From JAFGOM01 sp964605795 (GTDB lineage Archaea; Halobacteriota; Methanomicrobia; Methanomicrobiales; Methanospirillaceae), in contig CAZSDZ010000002.1 of NCBI GenBank assembly GCA_964605795.1, positions 52,999 to 116,998 on the forward strand: a DNA stretch of 64,000 nucleotides, given 5' to 3'. The position numbers were made by a program, and so were the translations under genes. The notes beneath the pieces are model-generated. The model was not told the origin of the DNA and ran no database searches. It saw only the letters and a program-made list of their open reading frames with translations. This document shows, piece by piece, positions 36,255 through 45,491 of this stretch. Position 1 is the first letter of the stretch, and every line of letters begins with the position of its first letter.

Positions 36255-37720
36255 CCCATCCCTCCATTTAATCCGATCTCACTGATGATCTCATGAAGCA
36301 TCGTCTCAAACTGCAACGGGACTACAAATGTTATGAAAAGCATGCCTATTAGAAGAAGAATCAATGAGAAGTACATCCCGATGGGTACATTATAAGGTTT
36401 TGGTCCTGGTCCGGTTCCGGTTGCCCGAAAAGCCGAGAATATAAACCTGATGATGGCAAACGCTGCGATACCCAGGGGGAAGAGGATGAAAAATCCAATA
36501 ACCGGCATTACGGTAAACAGGTCTCCAAGGATACAGATCTTTGGGAGAAAGATGGGGAACAGGGGTATTCCGGTTATTGCCAGTCCTCCTGCGAGAAGAG
36601 CAAGCGATGTTCCCGGATGCATTGCAAGCAGATCAACAATAACATCTCCCGTGTCAGGATCGGTTGATCGGTACTGACGATGGATTATTCCTGCGGAGAG
36701 GAATAAAAGAGCCTTCGTAACTGAATGGGCACAGATATAGATGATTGCCCAGAACATCACAACCGGTGTCCATAATGCGACAGCTACCAGGATAAAACCC
36801 ATATTCTCGATGCTTGAGAAAGCGATAAGTTTTTTAAGATTTTTCTCCTGAAGCATCATCATCGATGCAATAGAAACCGTCAGAATACCAAAAAACATAA
36901 GAAAAAGCCCTCCTGTTTCTGTTTCCGGAACCTGTGCAACGATTGCATAAACCCTGATGATGCCGTATATCCCGATATTTAAAAGGACTCCCGATAGGAT
37001 GGCACTGACAGCCGAAGGTGCTTTTGCATGTGCCTGTGGCAGCCAGGTATGAAAAGGAACAATCCCACTCTTTGCAGAGAACCCGATAAAAACAAAGAAA
37101 AAAGCCACGAGAAGAAGCGAGGGATCAAATGCCGTGGAGATATCCATCAAGAGACTCCAGTTCAGGGTTCCGGAAGGGATCTGTTGACGTGATAGTTCGA
37201 AAAGAAAGATTAAACCAACAAATGAGAAGAGCATGGCGGTTGATGCGATAAAGATATACGAGATCGCTGCATCGATATTCTCCCGTGTAGACAGGCTTGC
37301 AATAAGCATCGCAGAGATTACCGTGGTTATCTCGGCAAGAATCCAGAACAGTGCCAGGTTGTCTGATAAAAAGACAATCGGAGTCACAGTCATAAGAAGG
37401 CTGAATCCCCCATAAAAGAGATTCAGGCTCTTTTTACTTAATTCCCCGGTCTCAATCAGTCGTGAGACATATCCGCCTGCATAAAATGAAACGGCAAAAA
37501 AGAGAAATGAAGAGAGGATAACAAAAAAGAGAGCAAGGGTATCTACCGCAAAAAAACCGGTATGGACAGGTATCATTGATAAGGGCAGAATTGTTACCGA
37601 TAACAAAAGGATAAGCATGGCCTGGAGTATCAGGATAAGCCTCTTTCCGCAATGCTGTTTTACCATGATAATAAAAATAAGGGCAACTGTTCCAATGAGG
37701 ATAAAAGGAGCGGCTATCAT
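36251..37720 (-). CDS. hyfF: HyfF-like proton/ion-translocating antiporter subunit
   Basis: 489-aa polytopic membrane protein of the NuoL/M/N-MrpD family. The residues thought to carry ions are present: Glu in ALFWILAEITTV (near residue 129), Lys in SAKSGIVPFHTWLPQAHAKAP (near residue 220, given in part), and the KKLIAFSSIENMG helix. The start has GGAGG 7 nt upstream. Overlaps both neighbours by 1-4 nt, so it belongs to a tightly coupled operon. Confidence 0.88.
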   Translation of the reverse strand: MIAAPFILIGTVALIFIIMVKQHCGKRLILILQAMLILLLSVTILPLSMIPVHTGFFAVDTLALFFVILSSFLFFAVSFYAGGYVSRLIETGELSKKSLNLFYGGFSLLMTVTPIVFLSDNLALFWILAEITTVISAMLIASLSTRENIDAAISYIFIASTAMLFSFVGLIFLFELSRQQIPSGTLNWSLLMDISTAFDPSLLLVAFFFVFIGFSAKSGIVPFHTWLPQAHAKAPSAVSAILSGVLLNIGIYGIIRVYAIVAQVPETETGGLFLMFFGILTVSIASMMMLQEKNLKKLIAFSSIENMGFILVAVALWTPVVMFWAIIYICAHSVTKALLFLSAGIIHRQYRSTDPDTGDVIVDLLAMHPGTSLALLAGGLAITGIPLFPIFLPKICILGDLFTVMPVIGFFILFPLGIAAFAIIRFIFSAFRATGTGPGPKPYNVPIGMYFSLILLLIGMLFITFVVPLQFETMLHEIISEIGLNGGMG

Positions 37721-38406
37721 TATTCTTCCTCCGAACCGGGCCAGAGATGATGGGTAACAAGGCTGGTATGGTATTCTTCTAAGCTAGAATCTATTCCAAT
37801 CGTCATGATAGTGGTCAGTAAAATGAGGATTACCAGATCAATCAGTATCATAAACTCGATGATAAAGGGGAGTTCTGTAGTAAAACACCCGAAAATAAGA
37901 ACCCCGTTCTCCATAGAGAGGTATCCGATTACCTTGGTGATGGCCTTTTTTCTGCTGAAGGTAACGAGAAGTCCCATCAGCATCAATGAGACACCGGTTA
38001 CTGCACCCATAAAAAACAGCGGGTTTGCCTGAGCAAACTCAGAAAGTACCCGATAAAAGACCAGGTAGAGGAGAACCATGATGATCAGGGAAAGAACAAG
38101 AGATCCCGCCGGATTAAGATAGGAAAATTCAATATCACGCCTGATATGAATGGTCTCCTGAATTCTTTTGATAAACCAGGGAATAAGGCAGACCTTTGCC
38201 ACGAGGGTTATCGCCGCTATCAGGAGAAGCGTCATATCCCCGGTGATAACCCAGAGGATACCTGCAAGAAGAACAATAAGCAGGGACTGGATCCGGTATA
38301 CCTGAATAATCGCAGACAGGGATCGTGCAGTGATTATCAGGGCTGCTGATATCATGACAAGTATCAGGAGGATTCGTACCAATTCAGCAGATAATTCGAG
38401 AGTCAT
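37720..38406 (-). CDS. hyfE: HyfE-like membrane subunit
   Basis: 228-aa hydrophobic protein. The C-terminal part is NuoK/MrpC-like (KVIGYLSMENGVLIFGC), including the membrane Glu conserved in that family; the N-terminal part has additional helices, as in HyfE of hydrogenase 4. GAGGT lies 6 nt before the ATG, which overlaps the hyfC-like stop by 4 nt. Confidence 0.85.
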   Translation of the reverse strand: MTLELSAELVRILLILVMISAALIITARSLSAIIQVYRIQSLLIVLLAGILWVITGDMTLLLIAAITLVAKVCLIPWFIKRIQETIHIRRDIEFSYLNPAGSLVLSLIIMVLLYLVFYRVLSEFAQANPLFFMGAVTGVSLMLMGLLVTFSRKKAITKVIGYLSMENGVLIFGCFTTELPFIIEFMILIDLVILILLTTIMTIGIDSSLEEYHTSLVTHHLWPGSEEE

Positions 38407-39353
38407 GCAAATACCTCGATTATTAAGGTAAGGGAAGAGAAGAAGAACGCAAGCATGAAGAAGGTAGGAATACTAAAGAACCGTAGCTTTGCATTATATG
38501 ATTCAAACACTCCCACAAGGACTGCAATTACCGATCCTTTCAGAACAAACAGGGCTGTAGCAATAATTACTCCCGGGATCAATCCATCTTTTATAATCCC
38601 AAAGGGAATGATAATTCCTATCAAAAATGCCATGAGTATTGCCTGTTTCATGGCATGGGAGAGTTCCATGAGGGCAAGATCCCTCCCTGAAAACTCAAGC
38701 ACCATTGCCTCATGGACCATGGTTAGTTCCAGATGAGTTTCAGGATTATCAACAGGAATTCTCGAGGTCTCGATAATTAAAATCAGGAATAAAGAGACCG
38801 CAACAAGAATCAGGGGAGGGATAGCACCGGGACCGGCATCTGCTGTTACGCTCATCATCTCAAAGATATTTAACGTTCCTAGGACCGAGGAGAGAGCTGC
38901 AGCAACCACGATGATGGTTGGCTCAATAACCGGAGAAAGACTCATCTCCCGGGAGCTTCCCATGCCGCCAAAACTACTCCCGGCATCAAGACCGGAGAGG
39001 GCAGTCATTATCCGGTACAATGCAAGGAGATAGAGGAAAAGAATGATATTCCCGATACCAGAGAAGGGTGTTGGTATCACAATGACAGGTACAAAGAACC
39101 CGGAGAGGATGATGACCCCGAGGCAGACAAACGGGGTTATCCTGATAATCCATGAAGAGGAGAGAGAATACAGACTCTCTTTTCTCCATAACCGAAAAAG
39201 GCTGTAATACAAATAGAGAAGTGGCGGACCCCTTCTTCCCTGTGCCCGGGCCTTTACCTTTCTTATGATACCCATAAAGAGGGGTGCGATACAGAGGAGT
39301 ACCCCGGCATTTACCAGACAATACAGCAAGGAGGGGAAAAAGGATGCTGTCAT
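38403..39353 (-). CDS. hyfC: HyfC/HycD/NuoH-like membrane anchor subunit
   Basis: 316 aa with about eight membrane helices. NuoH-family marks are RAQGRRGPP near residue 36, GGMGSSREMSLS on a cytoplasmic loop, and ETSRIPVDNPETHLELTMVHE (given in part) with acidic residues at the quinone/ion-channel entrance of this family. It would join the soluble arm to the antiporter-like subunits. Confidence 0.88.
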   Translation of the reverse strand: MTASFFPSLLYCLVNAGVLLCIAPLFMGIIRKVKARAQGRRGPPLLYLYYSLFRLWRKESLYSLSSSWIIRITPFVCLGVIILSGFFVPVIVIPTPFSGIGNIILFLYLLALYRIMTALSGLDAGSSFGGMGSSREMSLSPVIEPTIIVVAAALSSVLGTLNIFEMMSVTADAGPGAIPPLILVAVSLFLILIIETSRIPVDNPETHLELTMVHEAMVLEFSGRDLALMELSHAMKQAILMAFLIGIIIPFGIIKDGLIPGVIIATALFVLKGSVIAVLVGVFESYNAKLRFFSIPTFFMLAFFFSSLTLIIEVFA

Positions 39354-41290
39354 ACCTGGGCTCCCATGAATACAATGATAATTACTGCCGTTACAAAAAG
39401 ATACAGCAGATAGGTATCCAGGTTATTATTCTGGTGTTTCGCAACCAACTCCGCTGTCGCACATATCCGTCTTGAGAGAGGTGTGTACAGGTATTCCTCA
39501 AAGAAACGGAATAATTCTATCTCAGCAGAACCATTTTTAAATAAACATTTATCAGGATCCTCGTAGTTCTTATGGATAATTTTTCTGGTCCGGAACAAGG
39601 ATGAAAAGATGGTAATGAGCGGTTCAGAGAATCCTATTGATGTATACTCAATCCGAGCTGCCGGAGAGCGGATACCACAGTCCCAGGTGTCTCCGGTACG
39701 GACTAGAGGAGGAGCAGGGAATCGGACCAAAAGATAGATACACCCGATAGAAACGAGAAGGATAAGGCTTATGATACTCATATCAGGGAAGTAATCCGGA
39801 TACCCGAGGTAGGACAGGATCTGATACGAAAAAACACCTGACAGGACCGCAATGATGCCAAGCAGTCCCGGTCCAAGCACTGCGCCTATCGGGGCTTCAT
39901 GAGATTGTTCTGCAGGAATGGATCGGGGCAGTCCCAGGAAGGCGATTCCAAAGGCTTTGACAAAGCATGCAGCAGACATAGCACTCACAAAGGCAAAAAC
40001 CGAGAGGATAATCAGAAGGGCGAATCGCATCATACTCGGAACTTCATGAAATGAGTAAAATATCGATTGAAAGATCAGTAATTCGCCGATAAAACAGCAT
40101 AAAGGGGGGATTGCAGATATCGTAAGAGATCCGGTAAAGAATATAACTGCTGTCATCGGCATCGTGTGAATCAGACCACCCATCTCATCTAAATCCCTTG
40201 TTTGGGCGCTATGAACAATAGAACCGGCAGCCATAAAAAGGAGTGATTTTACCACTCCATGACTGCATGCATGAAAAAGAGAGCCTATGAGAGCCAGGTT
40301 TGCCATAAATGTCAGGGAAGAGAGCGAGAAGATGAGGTACAATCCGATTCCAATAAGAATGATCCCCATATTCTCGATACTGCTGTATGCCAGAAGTACC
40401 TTTATATCTGACTCCTTCATTGCATACATTATCCCTAAAACAGAGGATACAAGCCCGAATATCAGGATATACCATCCCCACCAGGATTCGGGAGAAAGAA
40501 CAGAGAGCACGGTGAGAAGAATACCATAGATGGCAACGGTAAGCATAACCCCTGACATAAGGGCTGATATCACGGACGGAGCAGCCGGGTGTGCATAGGG
40601 GAGCCATTTATGGAATGGAATTATCCCTGCTTTTATCATAAAACCGGTCACGAGCAGAAGAAATATCACGTCTCCTGATCCCGTCGGGATACCAGAACCT
40701 CGCAGATCAAAGGTGTTTGTTATTGAAAAGAGATAGAGAAAACCGGCCATGAGAAAGATAGTGGAAAGTTGCGTCATCGCAAGGTAGTACATACCTGCTC
40801 TCCTCGTCTCTTCCTTTTCGTAACTGTACATGACAAGAAGAAACGATGTGATTGCCATTAGTTCCCACATCGCGAGAAATAAAATGCTGTTCCATGAGAG
40901 AAGAACACCGGTCATAAAAGTGAGGAAGGCAAACATGAGGGCATTTCGCACCATCACACGGACGCGATGTTTTTCATGAGTAAAGTCAGAAAAGGTGTAT
41001 ATCGAGCATGCAATCGATACAAGAGAGAGGAGAAGAACAAATATCCCTGATAAACGTTCTATCCCAAAGGATATCGATATAACTCCTGTTATTGGATAGG
41101 TACAAAGACTCACTGCCGTGCCAGATAAGACATGGGTAAGCGATGATACCACCAAGCTTGCAGAACCGCATATCCCAAAGATAAGGGAGATGCGGTACAT
41201 TGACTGACGGGGTGACAATGCTCCTGTTGCAGCAACAATTGATGCTATAATCAGAAGAGCGATGCCCCACTGGATTCCATCGGGTGTCAT
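39350..41290 (-). CDS. hyfB: HyfB-like proton/ion-translocating antiporter subunit
   Basis: 646 aa, first gene of the six-gene operon. NuoL/MrpA-type core with Glu in LAMWELMAITSFL, Lys in MIKAGIIPFHKWLP and the LLAYSSIENMGII helix, followed by a C-terminal extension with TWDCGIRSPAARIEY that is typical of HyfB/HycC. The ATG has GGAG 5 nt upstream. A candidate TATA box for the operon (CATTTAAAC or TTTTATGTA on the minus strand) lies around 41360-41375. Confidence 0.9.
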   Translation of the reverse strand: MTPDGIQWGIALLIIASIVAATGALSPRQSMYRISLIFGICGSASLVVSSLTHVLSGTAVSLCTYPITGVISISFGIERLSGIFVLLLSLVSIACSIYTFSDFTHEKHRVRVMVRNALMFAFLTFMTGVLLSWNSILFLAMWELMAITSFLLVMYSYEKEETRRAGMYYLAMTQLSTIFLMAGFLYLFSITNTFDLRGSGIPTGSGDVIFLLLVTGFMIKAGIIPFHKWLPYAHPAAPSVISALMSGVMLTVAIYGILLTVLSVLSPESWWGWYILIFGLVSSVLGIMYAMKESDIKVLLAYSSIENMGIILIGIGLYLIFSLSSLTFMANLALIGSLFHACSHGVVKSLLFMAAGSIVHSAQTRDLDEMGGLIHTMPMTAVIFFTGSLTISAIPPLCCFIGELLIFQSIFYSFHEVPSMMRFALLIILSVFAFVSAMSAACFVKAFGIAFLGLPRSIPAEQSHEAPIGAVLGPGLLGIIAVLSGVFSYQILSYLGYPDYFPDMSIISLILLVSIGCIYLLVRFPAPPLVRTGDTWDCGIRSPAARIEYTSIGFSEPLITIFSSLFRTRKIIHKNYEDPDKCLFKNGSAEIELFRFFEEYLYTPLSRRICATAELVAKHQNNNLDTYLLYLFVTAVIIIVFMGAQV

Positions 41291-41429
41291 TTTTCTCCGG
41301 TATCAGGTACGAAAAAGGAATGAAGAGAGAAAATCCTGCACTGATTCGACCGGTATTCTTACATAAAAGTGTTTAAATGGATAATGTACCGTTATCTTTT
41401 CTCATCTCTCTCTTATTTTTTGTATTATG

Positions 41430-41443
41430 AGCGAATATTCGCT
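41430..41443. repeat. Perfect 14-bp palindrome upstream of the hyf-like operon
   Basis: AGCGAATATTCGCT, self-complementary over all 14 bases, about 140 nt before the hyfB-like ATG. It has the size and symmetry of a dimeric regulator's operator. The region 41291-41622 contains no gene. Confidence 0.6.
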
Positions 41444-41515
41444 GATTAACGTGAAATACTACCGTTTAGAATTTTTGTCATGCTCAGATAAAAATATGTC
41501 AGTATAATGGTTCAG

Positions 41516-41533
41516 TCTTCATCCGGATGAAGA
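41516..41533. repeat. Perfect 18-bp palindrome followed by a T-run on the plus strand
   Basis: TCTTCATCCGGATGAAGA is self-complementary over 18 bases, and T8 follows a few bases later on the plus strand (from about 41538). It could be a second operator, a terminator hairpin for the Thg1-like gene read in reverse orientation, or a terminator for an unseen plus-strand RNA. Confidence 0.55.
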
Positions 41534-41622
41534 GTGATTTTTTTTAAATTTTATGAGGATTACGATTACGCGCTCGTTGTATCATACTAAAATAAAACAA
41601 GAGACCAGCTATCGGTATGGGA

Positions 41623-42393
41623 CTATGATTGTTCGCTCCTCTCTGTTTGGAAAAGCAACGACTTGATATATACCTCTCCTTCTTCTGAAGAAAAGAGCGG
41701 AAGATCTCTGTCAGTAAAAATACAGTTCCTGGTCGTTATTGTTTCTGCCTGGGTTTTTTTGTTAAATCCGTGTTTTTGAATTGACTTCGGTGCTATCATG
41801 ATTCCCCGGCGCTGCCAGGAAGGCGTCTTTGCGAGATTGATTCCCCGGGAAAACATCATATCATGAAGTTTATTGGCAGAGATGCCAAATAACATCTCAG
41901 CTGCCTGCGATGACGAATATCCCTCTAAAATGAGGGCATGTTGGCAATAGGAGTTGATGTGATTTCTCCATGCTTCATTCTGTCGCCATATCAGGTATGT
42001 ACGAACCATATCCTCTTGTATAGGAATTATCCTGGAATCAAAGGCAACGGGATTTTCAACCTTTGAGAGAATAGTAAATACTGAAGCTGCATAGGAAGCC
42101 GCTACAGCATCCAATTTCTCTATCCTGCCATTAAAAGGGAGCGTTTGTACATATACGTTGATCTCATCAGAGAAAGTATAGGCAAAAAGAGGAGAGAATC
42201 CACTCTCTCGCATAAAATAGGTACATACCCCTTCCATAATAGAAGAAAAATTTTCATCAAATGGTTTTTGTAGTTCCAGTTTTTTTGCAAGCCGGTGAAA
42301 AGACCGCCCATCAAGCCTGATAAAAACCGGCGCTATTGCCCGCAGGTCAGAATATATCTCTCTTTTTTTGATATCCTCACCGGGTTTTCGCAT
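41623..42393 (-). CDS. thg1: tRNA(His) guanylyltransferase-like protein (Thg1 family)
   Basis: Reverse (3'-5') nucleotide polymerase family, 256 aa. Archaeal members add G to the 5' end of tRNA-His or repair truncated 5' ends on a template. The palm domain carries FIRLDGRSFHRL (first catalytic Asp near residue 28) and AYTFSDEINVYV (second acidic site near residue 75), followed by the WRQNEAWRNHINSY helix. Only 2 nt separate it from the PRC-barrel gene, with which it forms an operon. No tRNA-His gene is in the window. Confidence 0.88.
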   Translation of the reverse strand: MRKPGEDIKKREIYSDLRAIAPVFIRLDGRSFHRLAKKLELQKPFDENFSSIMEGVCTYFMRESGFSPLFAYTFSDEINVYVQTLPFNGRIEKLDAVAASYAASVFTILSKVENPVAFDSRIIPIQEDMVRTYLIWRQNEAWRNHINSYCQHALILEGYSSSQAAEMLFGISANKLHDMMFSRGINLAKTPSWQRRGIMIAPKSIQKHGFNKKTQAETITTRNCIFTDRDLPLFSSEEGEVYIKSLLFQTERSEQS

Positions 42394-42395
42394 CC

Positions 42396-42656
42396 TTACT
42401 CCATCTGGCTGCCTTTAAACATCGTAGGAATATTCCGAAGGACAACCACATCTGAAACACTCTTTACCAGCCGGTATGGAATCCTGATTCCCTTATGTTT
42501 CTTCACATCAATGAGATCCTTATTTAAGGATCCTATGGCAAGGCCATCTATGCGTTTTGCATCAATATCCAGCACGATGTCCTCCACTTCACCGACATAT
42601 ACCCCACTCTCGGTGTATACCCGCAGACCGATAAGATCTGTGATCTGTGTCCTCAT
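42396..42656 (-). CDS. PRC-barrel domain protein
   Basis: 86-aa protein consisting of one PRC-barrel (LIGLRVYTESGVYVGEVEDIVLD, given in part). Such domains occur in RimM and in photosynthetic reaction-centre subunit H; small stand-alone archaeal versions have no established role, though RNA-related functions are suspected. Being upstream of the Thg1-like gene in one operon supports an RNA connection. Confidence 0.8.
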   Translation of the reverse strand: MRTQITDLIGLRVYTESGVYVGEVEDIVLDIDAKRIDGLAIGSLNKDLIDVKKHKGIRIPYRLVKSVSDVVVLRNIPTMFKGSQME

Positions 42657-42667
42657 GATACCATTTG

Positions 42668-42680
42668 AACATATATACCA
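42668..42680. promoter_or_regulatory. Shared TATA box between the PRC-barrel and site-2 protease genes
   Basis: ACATATATACC is nearly symmetrical and is the only A/T-rich box in the 47-nt space between two divergent genes. For the protease gene it lies about 30 nt before the ATG, fitting a very short leader; for the PRC-barrel gene it is closer than usual (about 18 nt). Confidence 0.5.
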
Positions 42681-42703
42681 GATAAGTAAAAAATGTACTC
42701 TTT

Positions 42704-43834
42704 ATGGAGGGCTCTTTTCGGATTGGGACACTCTTTGGAATACCGGTTCTGATTCATTTCACATTTTTACTGATAATTCCTCTCTTTGCCTGGTTGATCG
42801 GAACAAATATCGAGTACAGTGTCTCGTTTGTCAGCGAAATAATCCATATTCCCATTGATACATCGCTCATGACAATCCCTCCCCTGCCATACCTTTTAGG
42901 AGGATTCGTTGCAGTCTCACTTTTTATCGGAGTGTACCTTCACGAACTTGCCCACTCTCTTATGGCAATGAAAGGGGGTATGAAGATACAGAGTATTACC
43001 CTGCTGATGATTGGGGGTGTTGCGGCAATGAGCGAAACAGAGATGCATCCAGAACTTGAGTGCAGAATGGCAGCAGCCGGTCCTTTTATGAGTCTTCTCA
43101 TTGGAATTCTCTGTTTTATGATGGTATATATCGCAGATCATCTCATCAGTAATACCGCTGTTGCAGGTGTCGTTATCTTCTGCATCGGCTATCTTGCGAT
43201 AATGAACATCATTCTTTTTATCTTCAATCTCCTTCCGGCATTTCCCATGGACGGGGGCAGAATACTGCGGGCATACCTTGCAACACGAATGCCCCTGCAT
43301 AAGGCAACCTCGATTGCGTCTACCATCGGGAAAGGGTTTGCTATCCTGTTCGCTCTCATCGGCATTTTTTTCAGCCCTTTTCTCATTCTTATCGCATTTT
43401 TTATCTATATCGGTGCAGGTCAGGAGTCAGAAGTTACACGATACCAGTTCCTGCTGCAAGATGTTACGACAGGAGATATCATGTCACACCCGGTTATGAC
43501 TGTCGGACCTGCGTTATCGTTACCTGAATTAAAGGATCTCATGTACCAGACAAAGCATTTGGGATTTCCGGTCATCTCCAATAATCATCTTGTGGGTATG
43601 ATCACACTTACCGATCTAAACCGTGCATCAGCAATTGACCGGGATGCCATGCAGGTTGTCGATGTGATGAGTACTACCTGCATAACACTCCCTTCGCATG
43701 CTCCGGTAATAGAAGCACTCAGACTCATGAGTCAGCATGCAATCGGTCGTATTCCCATCGTTTCTGAGGATTCGGTCATCGGAATCATAACCAGGACCGA
43801 TATCATGAAGGTGATGGAACTTCGGGAGACGTAA
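42704..43834 (+). CDS. Site-2 protease family zinc metalloprotease with two CBS domains
   Basis: Intramembrane M50 peptidase of 376 aa. The zinc site is HELAHS (near residue 86) with NLLPAFPMDGGR (near residue 175) providing the third ligand; about six membrane helices surround it. Residues 245-372 are a pair of CBS domains, which bind adenine nucleotides and could tie proteolysis to energy status. The 3' end overlaps the convergent radical SAM gene by 32 nt. Substrate unknown. Confidence 0.92.
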   Translation: MEGSFRIGTLFGIPVLIHFTFLLIIPLFAWLIGTNIEYSVSFVSEIIHIPIDTSLMTIPPLPYLLGGFVAVSLFIGVYLHELAHSLMAMKGGMKIQSITLLMIGGVAAMSETEMHPELECRMAAAGPFMSLLIGILCFMMVYIADHLISNTAVAGVVIFCIGYLAIMNIILFIFNLLPAFPMDGGRILRAYLATRMPLHKATSIASTIGKGFAILFALIGIFFSPFLILIAFFIYIGAGQESEVTRYQFLLQDVTTGDIMSHPVMTVGPALSLPELKDLMYQTKHLGFPVISNNHLVGMITLTDLNRASAIDRDAMQVVDVMSTTCITLPSHAPVIEALRLMSQHAIGRIPIVSEDSVIGIITRTDIMKVMELRET

Positions 43835-45491
43835 AGATATAATGATGGTTTATCTCTGTTTTCCCGATAACCTCCTCCAAATCGGCAAGAGAATGAAACG
43901 GTCTCTTTGAGAGGATAGTACTCAGACGTTTCTTGCCGATGGCAGGAAGGTGCGGCAAAGCCCTGGTAGGCAACTCGTTTATCGGTATCGGGGTAAAGAA
44001 TCCGGTTAGTGAACGCATACCGTAACCGGTGACAACGACATCCCCGGATATCGTGGATGGAATAACAGCAGGTATCCCGACAAGAATTGGATAAGAACCC
44101 ATCTGCCTGCCAAATGCCGGATCTGTTTTTGTAGCCTCTTTCTCAATCCATACGTCACAAAGCACGGTCCCAAGGGGAAATACTTTCTGTAGCATCGGCC
44201 TGTCAAAATGAGTTCTGACCCATTCCTTAAAAGACCGGAAATGCCGGTCATACCGGGAGAGCGTGTTTGTTTCATATGCAGGTGTCCCATAAAAAGGCAT
44301 TACCTGCCTGATATTAACCCTTCGAACGAAAAGACCTGATGCGAGAAGACGCTTTAGAAACTGCTGGTTTAACTGGTACGTATCAGCAGTCTCACCGGCC
44401 AGCCCGGCAATAAAGTTCAAACCGGGCAGGAGTTCAGGTATACCGTCTCTCCTGGCTCCTCCTACTTCGTTGACAATTCGGATGGCATCCATTACCTGAT
44501 CAGAGGTTGCCTTAAGATTATTTGCACGAATCACAGCAGGATCGGCACTTTCCATTCCAAAAGCGGCTACATCCCCTGCCGTATGCCCATGAACAATTGC
44601 TTTTAAGGCAGCCCTTGCAGCATCAGGATGCCGGGCAATGGTTCCCGGGTTGATGTTATCGATATGAAGGGTACAGAGATCGGGGGCTGCATATCGTATC
44701 GTAGAGAAGAGTTCTTCTATCTTTTCAGGAACGGGTTTTGGAAATTCTCCGCTCAAACTCTGGTAAACAAGCAGATCAGGCTGTCGGCCGAGCCGGAAAT
44801 GCCGTGCTCCCTCACGATAAAGAGCAGACACCTCTTCTGCAATGGCTTGTATCCCGCGATACACCGGTTTACCATACAAGGGTTCTGTACAGAATGAACA
44901 ACCCCCGGTAATGGCATGGGAACACCCGCGTGCAGTCTCGAGTTCACACATCACTCTCGGATACGAGGGATGTTTTCTGATAATACCTGCACCGGCTACT
45001 GACCAGGGATCAAGCAGGTGGTAATTGAGTTCCCCTGCCGGATCCCCACCTGCGAGCATATGATGCAGAGCGGTGGCGGGATTGCCGGTTAGAATCGTAT
45101 CAAATCCAGACAATGCCATCTTTCGTGCAGGAGTACCGCCCCCGTGCGAATATCCGAATTGAACCGGACCACCGATACAGGTAACCGGTCTGGTCAGGAG
45201 AGATCCTATCTGTTGTATCTCAGTACTGGTTGCCGGTGTTCCTCCCAGGTATGTGCCAGGAACGGTTACTCCGGCGATCATGACAACAATATCGGATTCT
45301 GCCGGCCCTTTTAAAAGCCCGGGGTCTTTCCGAATCTGATCTATGGTTAGATATCCTGTTTCATACTCCTCAAGAGAGAGGAGACCTGCGACCGTTCTCG
45401 TGTATGGAGATATATACGGCGGTACACCAAGACAGGCCGGCTCATCGATATACCCGTCAATAATGTATGCCGTTTTTCTCATGAAAACCAT
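43803..45491 (-). CDS. Radical SAM protein with CX7CX2C motif and C-terminal helix-hairpin-helix
   Basis: 562 aa. Instead of CxxxCxxC the cluster-binding motif reads CSHAITGGCSFC near residue 190 (C-x7-C-x2-C), preceded by ETARG as in other radical SAM enzymes. The N-terminal 170 residues look like a cobalamin-binding-type Rossmann domain. The C-terminal 60 residues contain two helix-hairpin-helix-like units (LPHLPAIGKKRLSTIL and ADLEEVIG), which usually bind DNA. The ATG overlaps the mptE stop as TGATG. Reaction unknown; no claim of a specific substrate is possible. Confidence 0.82.
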   Translation of the reverse strand: MVFMRKTAYIIDGYIDEPACLGVPPYISPYTRTVAGLLSLEEYETGYLTIDQIRKDPGLLKGPAESDIVVMIAGVTVPGTYLGGTPATSTEIQQIGSLLTRPVTCIGGPVQFGYSHGGGTPARKMALSGFDTILTGNPATALHHMLAGGDPAGELNYHLLDPWSVAGAGIIRKHPSYPRVMCELETARGCSHAITGGCSFCTEPLYGKPVYRGIQAIAEEVSALYREGARHFRLGRQPDLLVYQSLSGEFPKPVPEKIEELFSTIRYAAPDLCTLHIDNINPGTIARHPDAARAALKAIVHGHTAGDVAAFGMESADPAVIRANNLKATSDQVMDAIRIVNEVGGARRDGIPELLPGLNFIAGLAGETADTYQLNQQFLKRLLASGLFVRRVNIRQVMPFYGTPAYETNTLSRYDRHFRSFKEWVRTHFDRPMLQKVFPLGTVLCDVWIEKEATKTDPAFGRQMGSYPILVGIPAVIPSTISGDVVVTGYGMRSLTGFFTPIPINELPTRALPHLPAIGKKRLSTILSKRPFHSLADLEEVIGKTEINHHYIFTSPEVPSPS

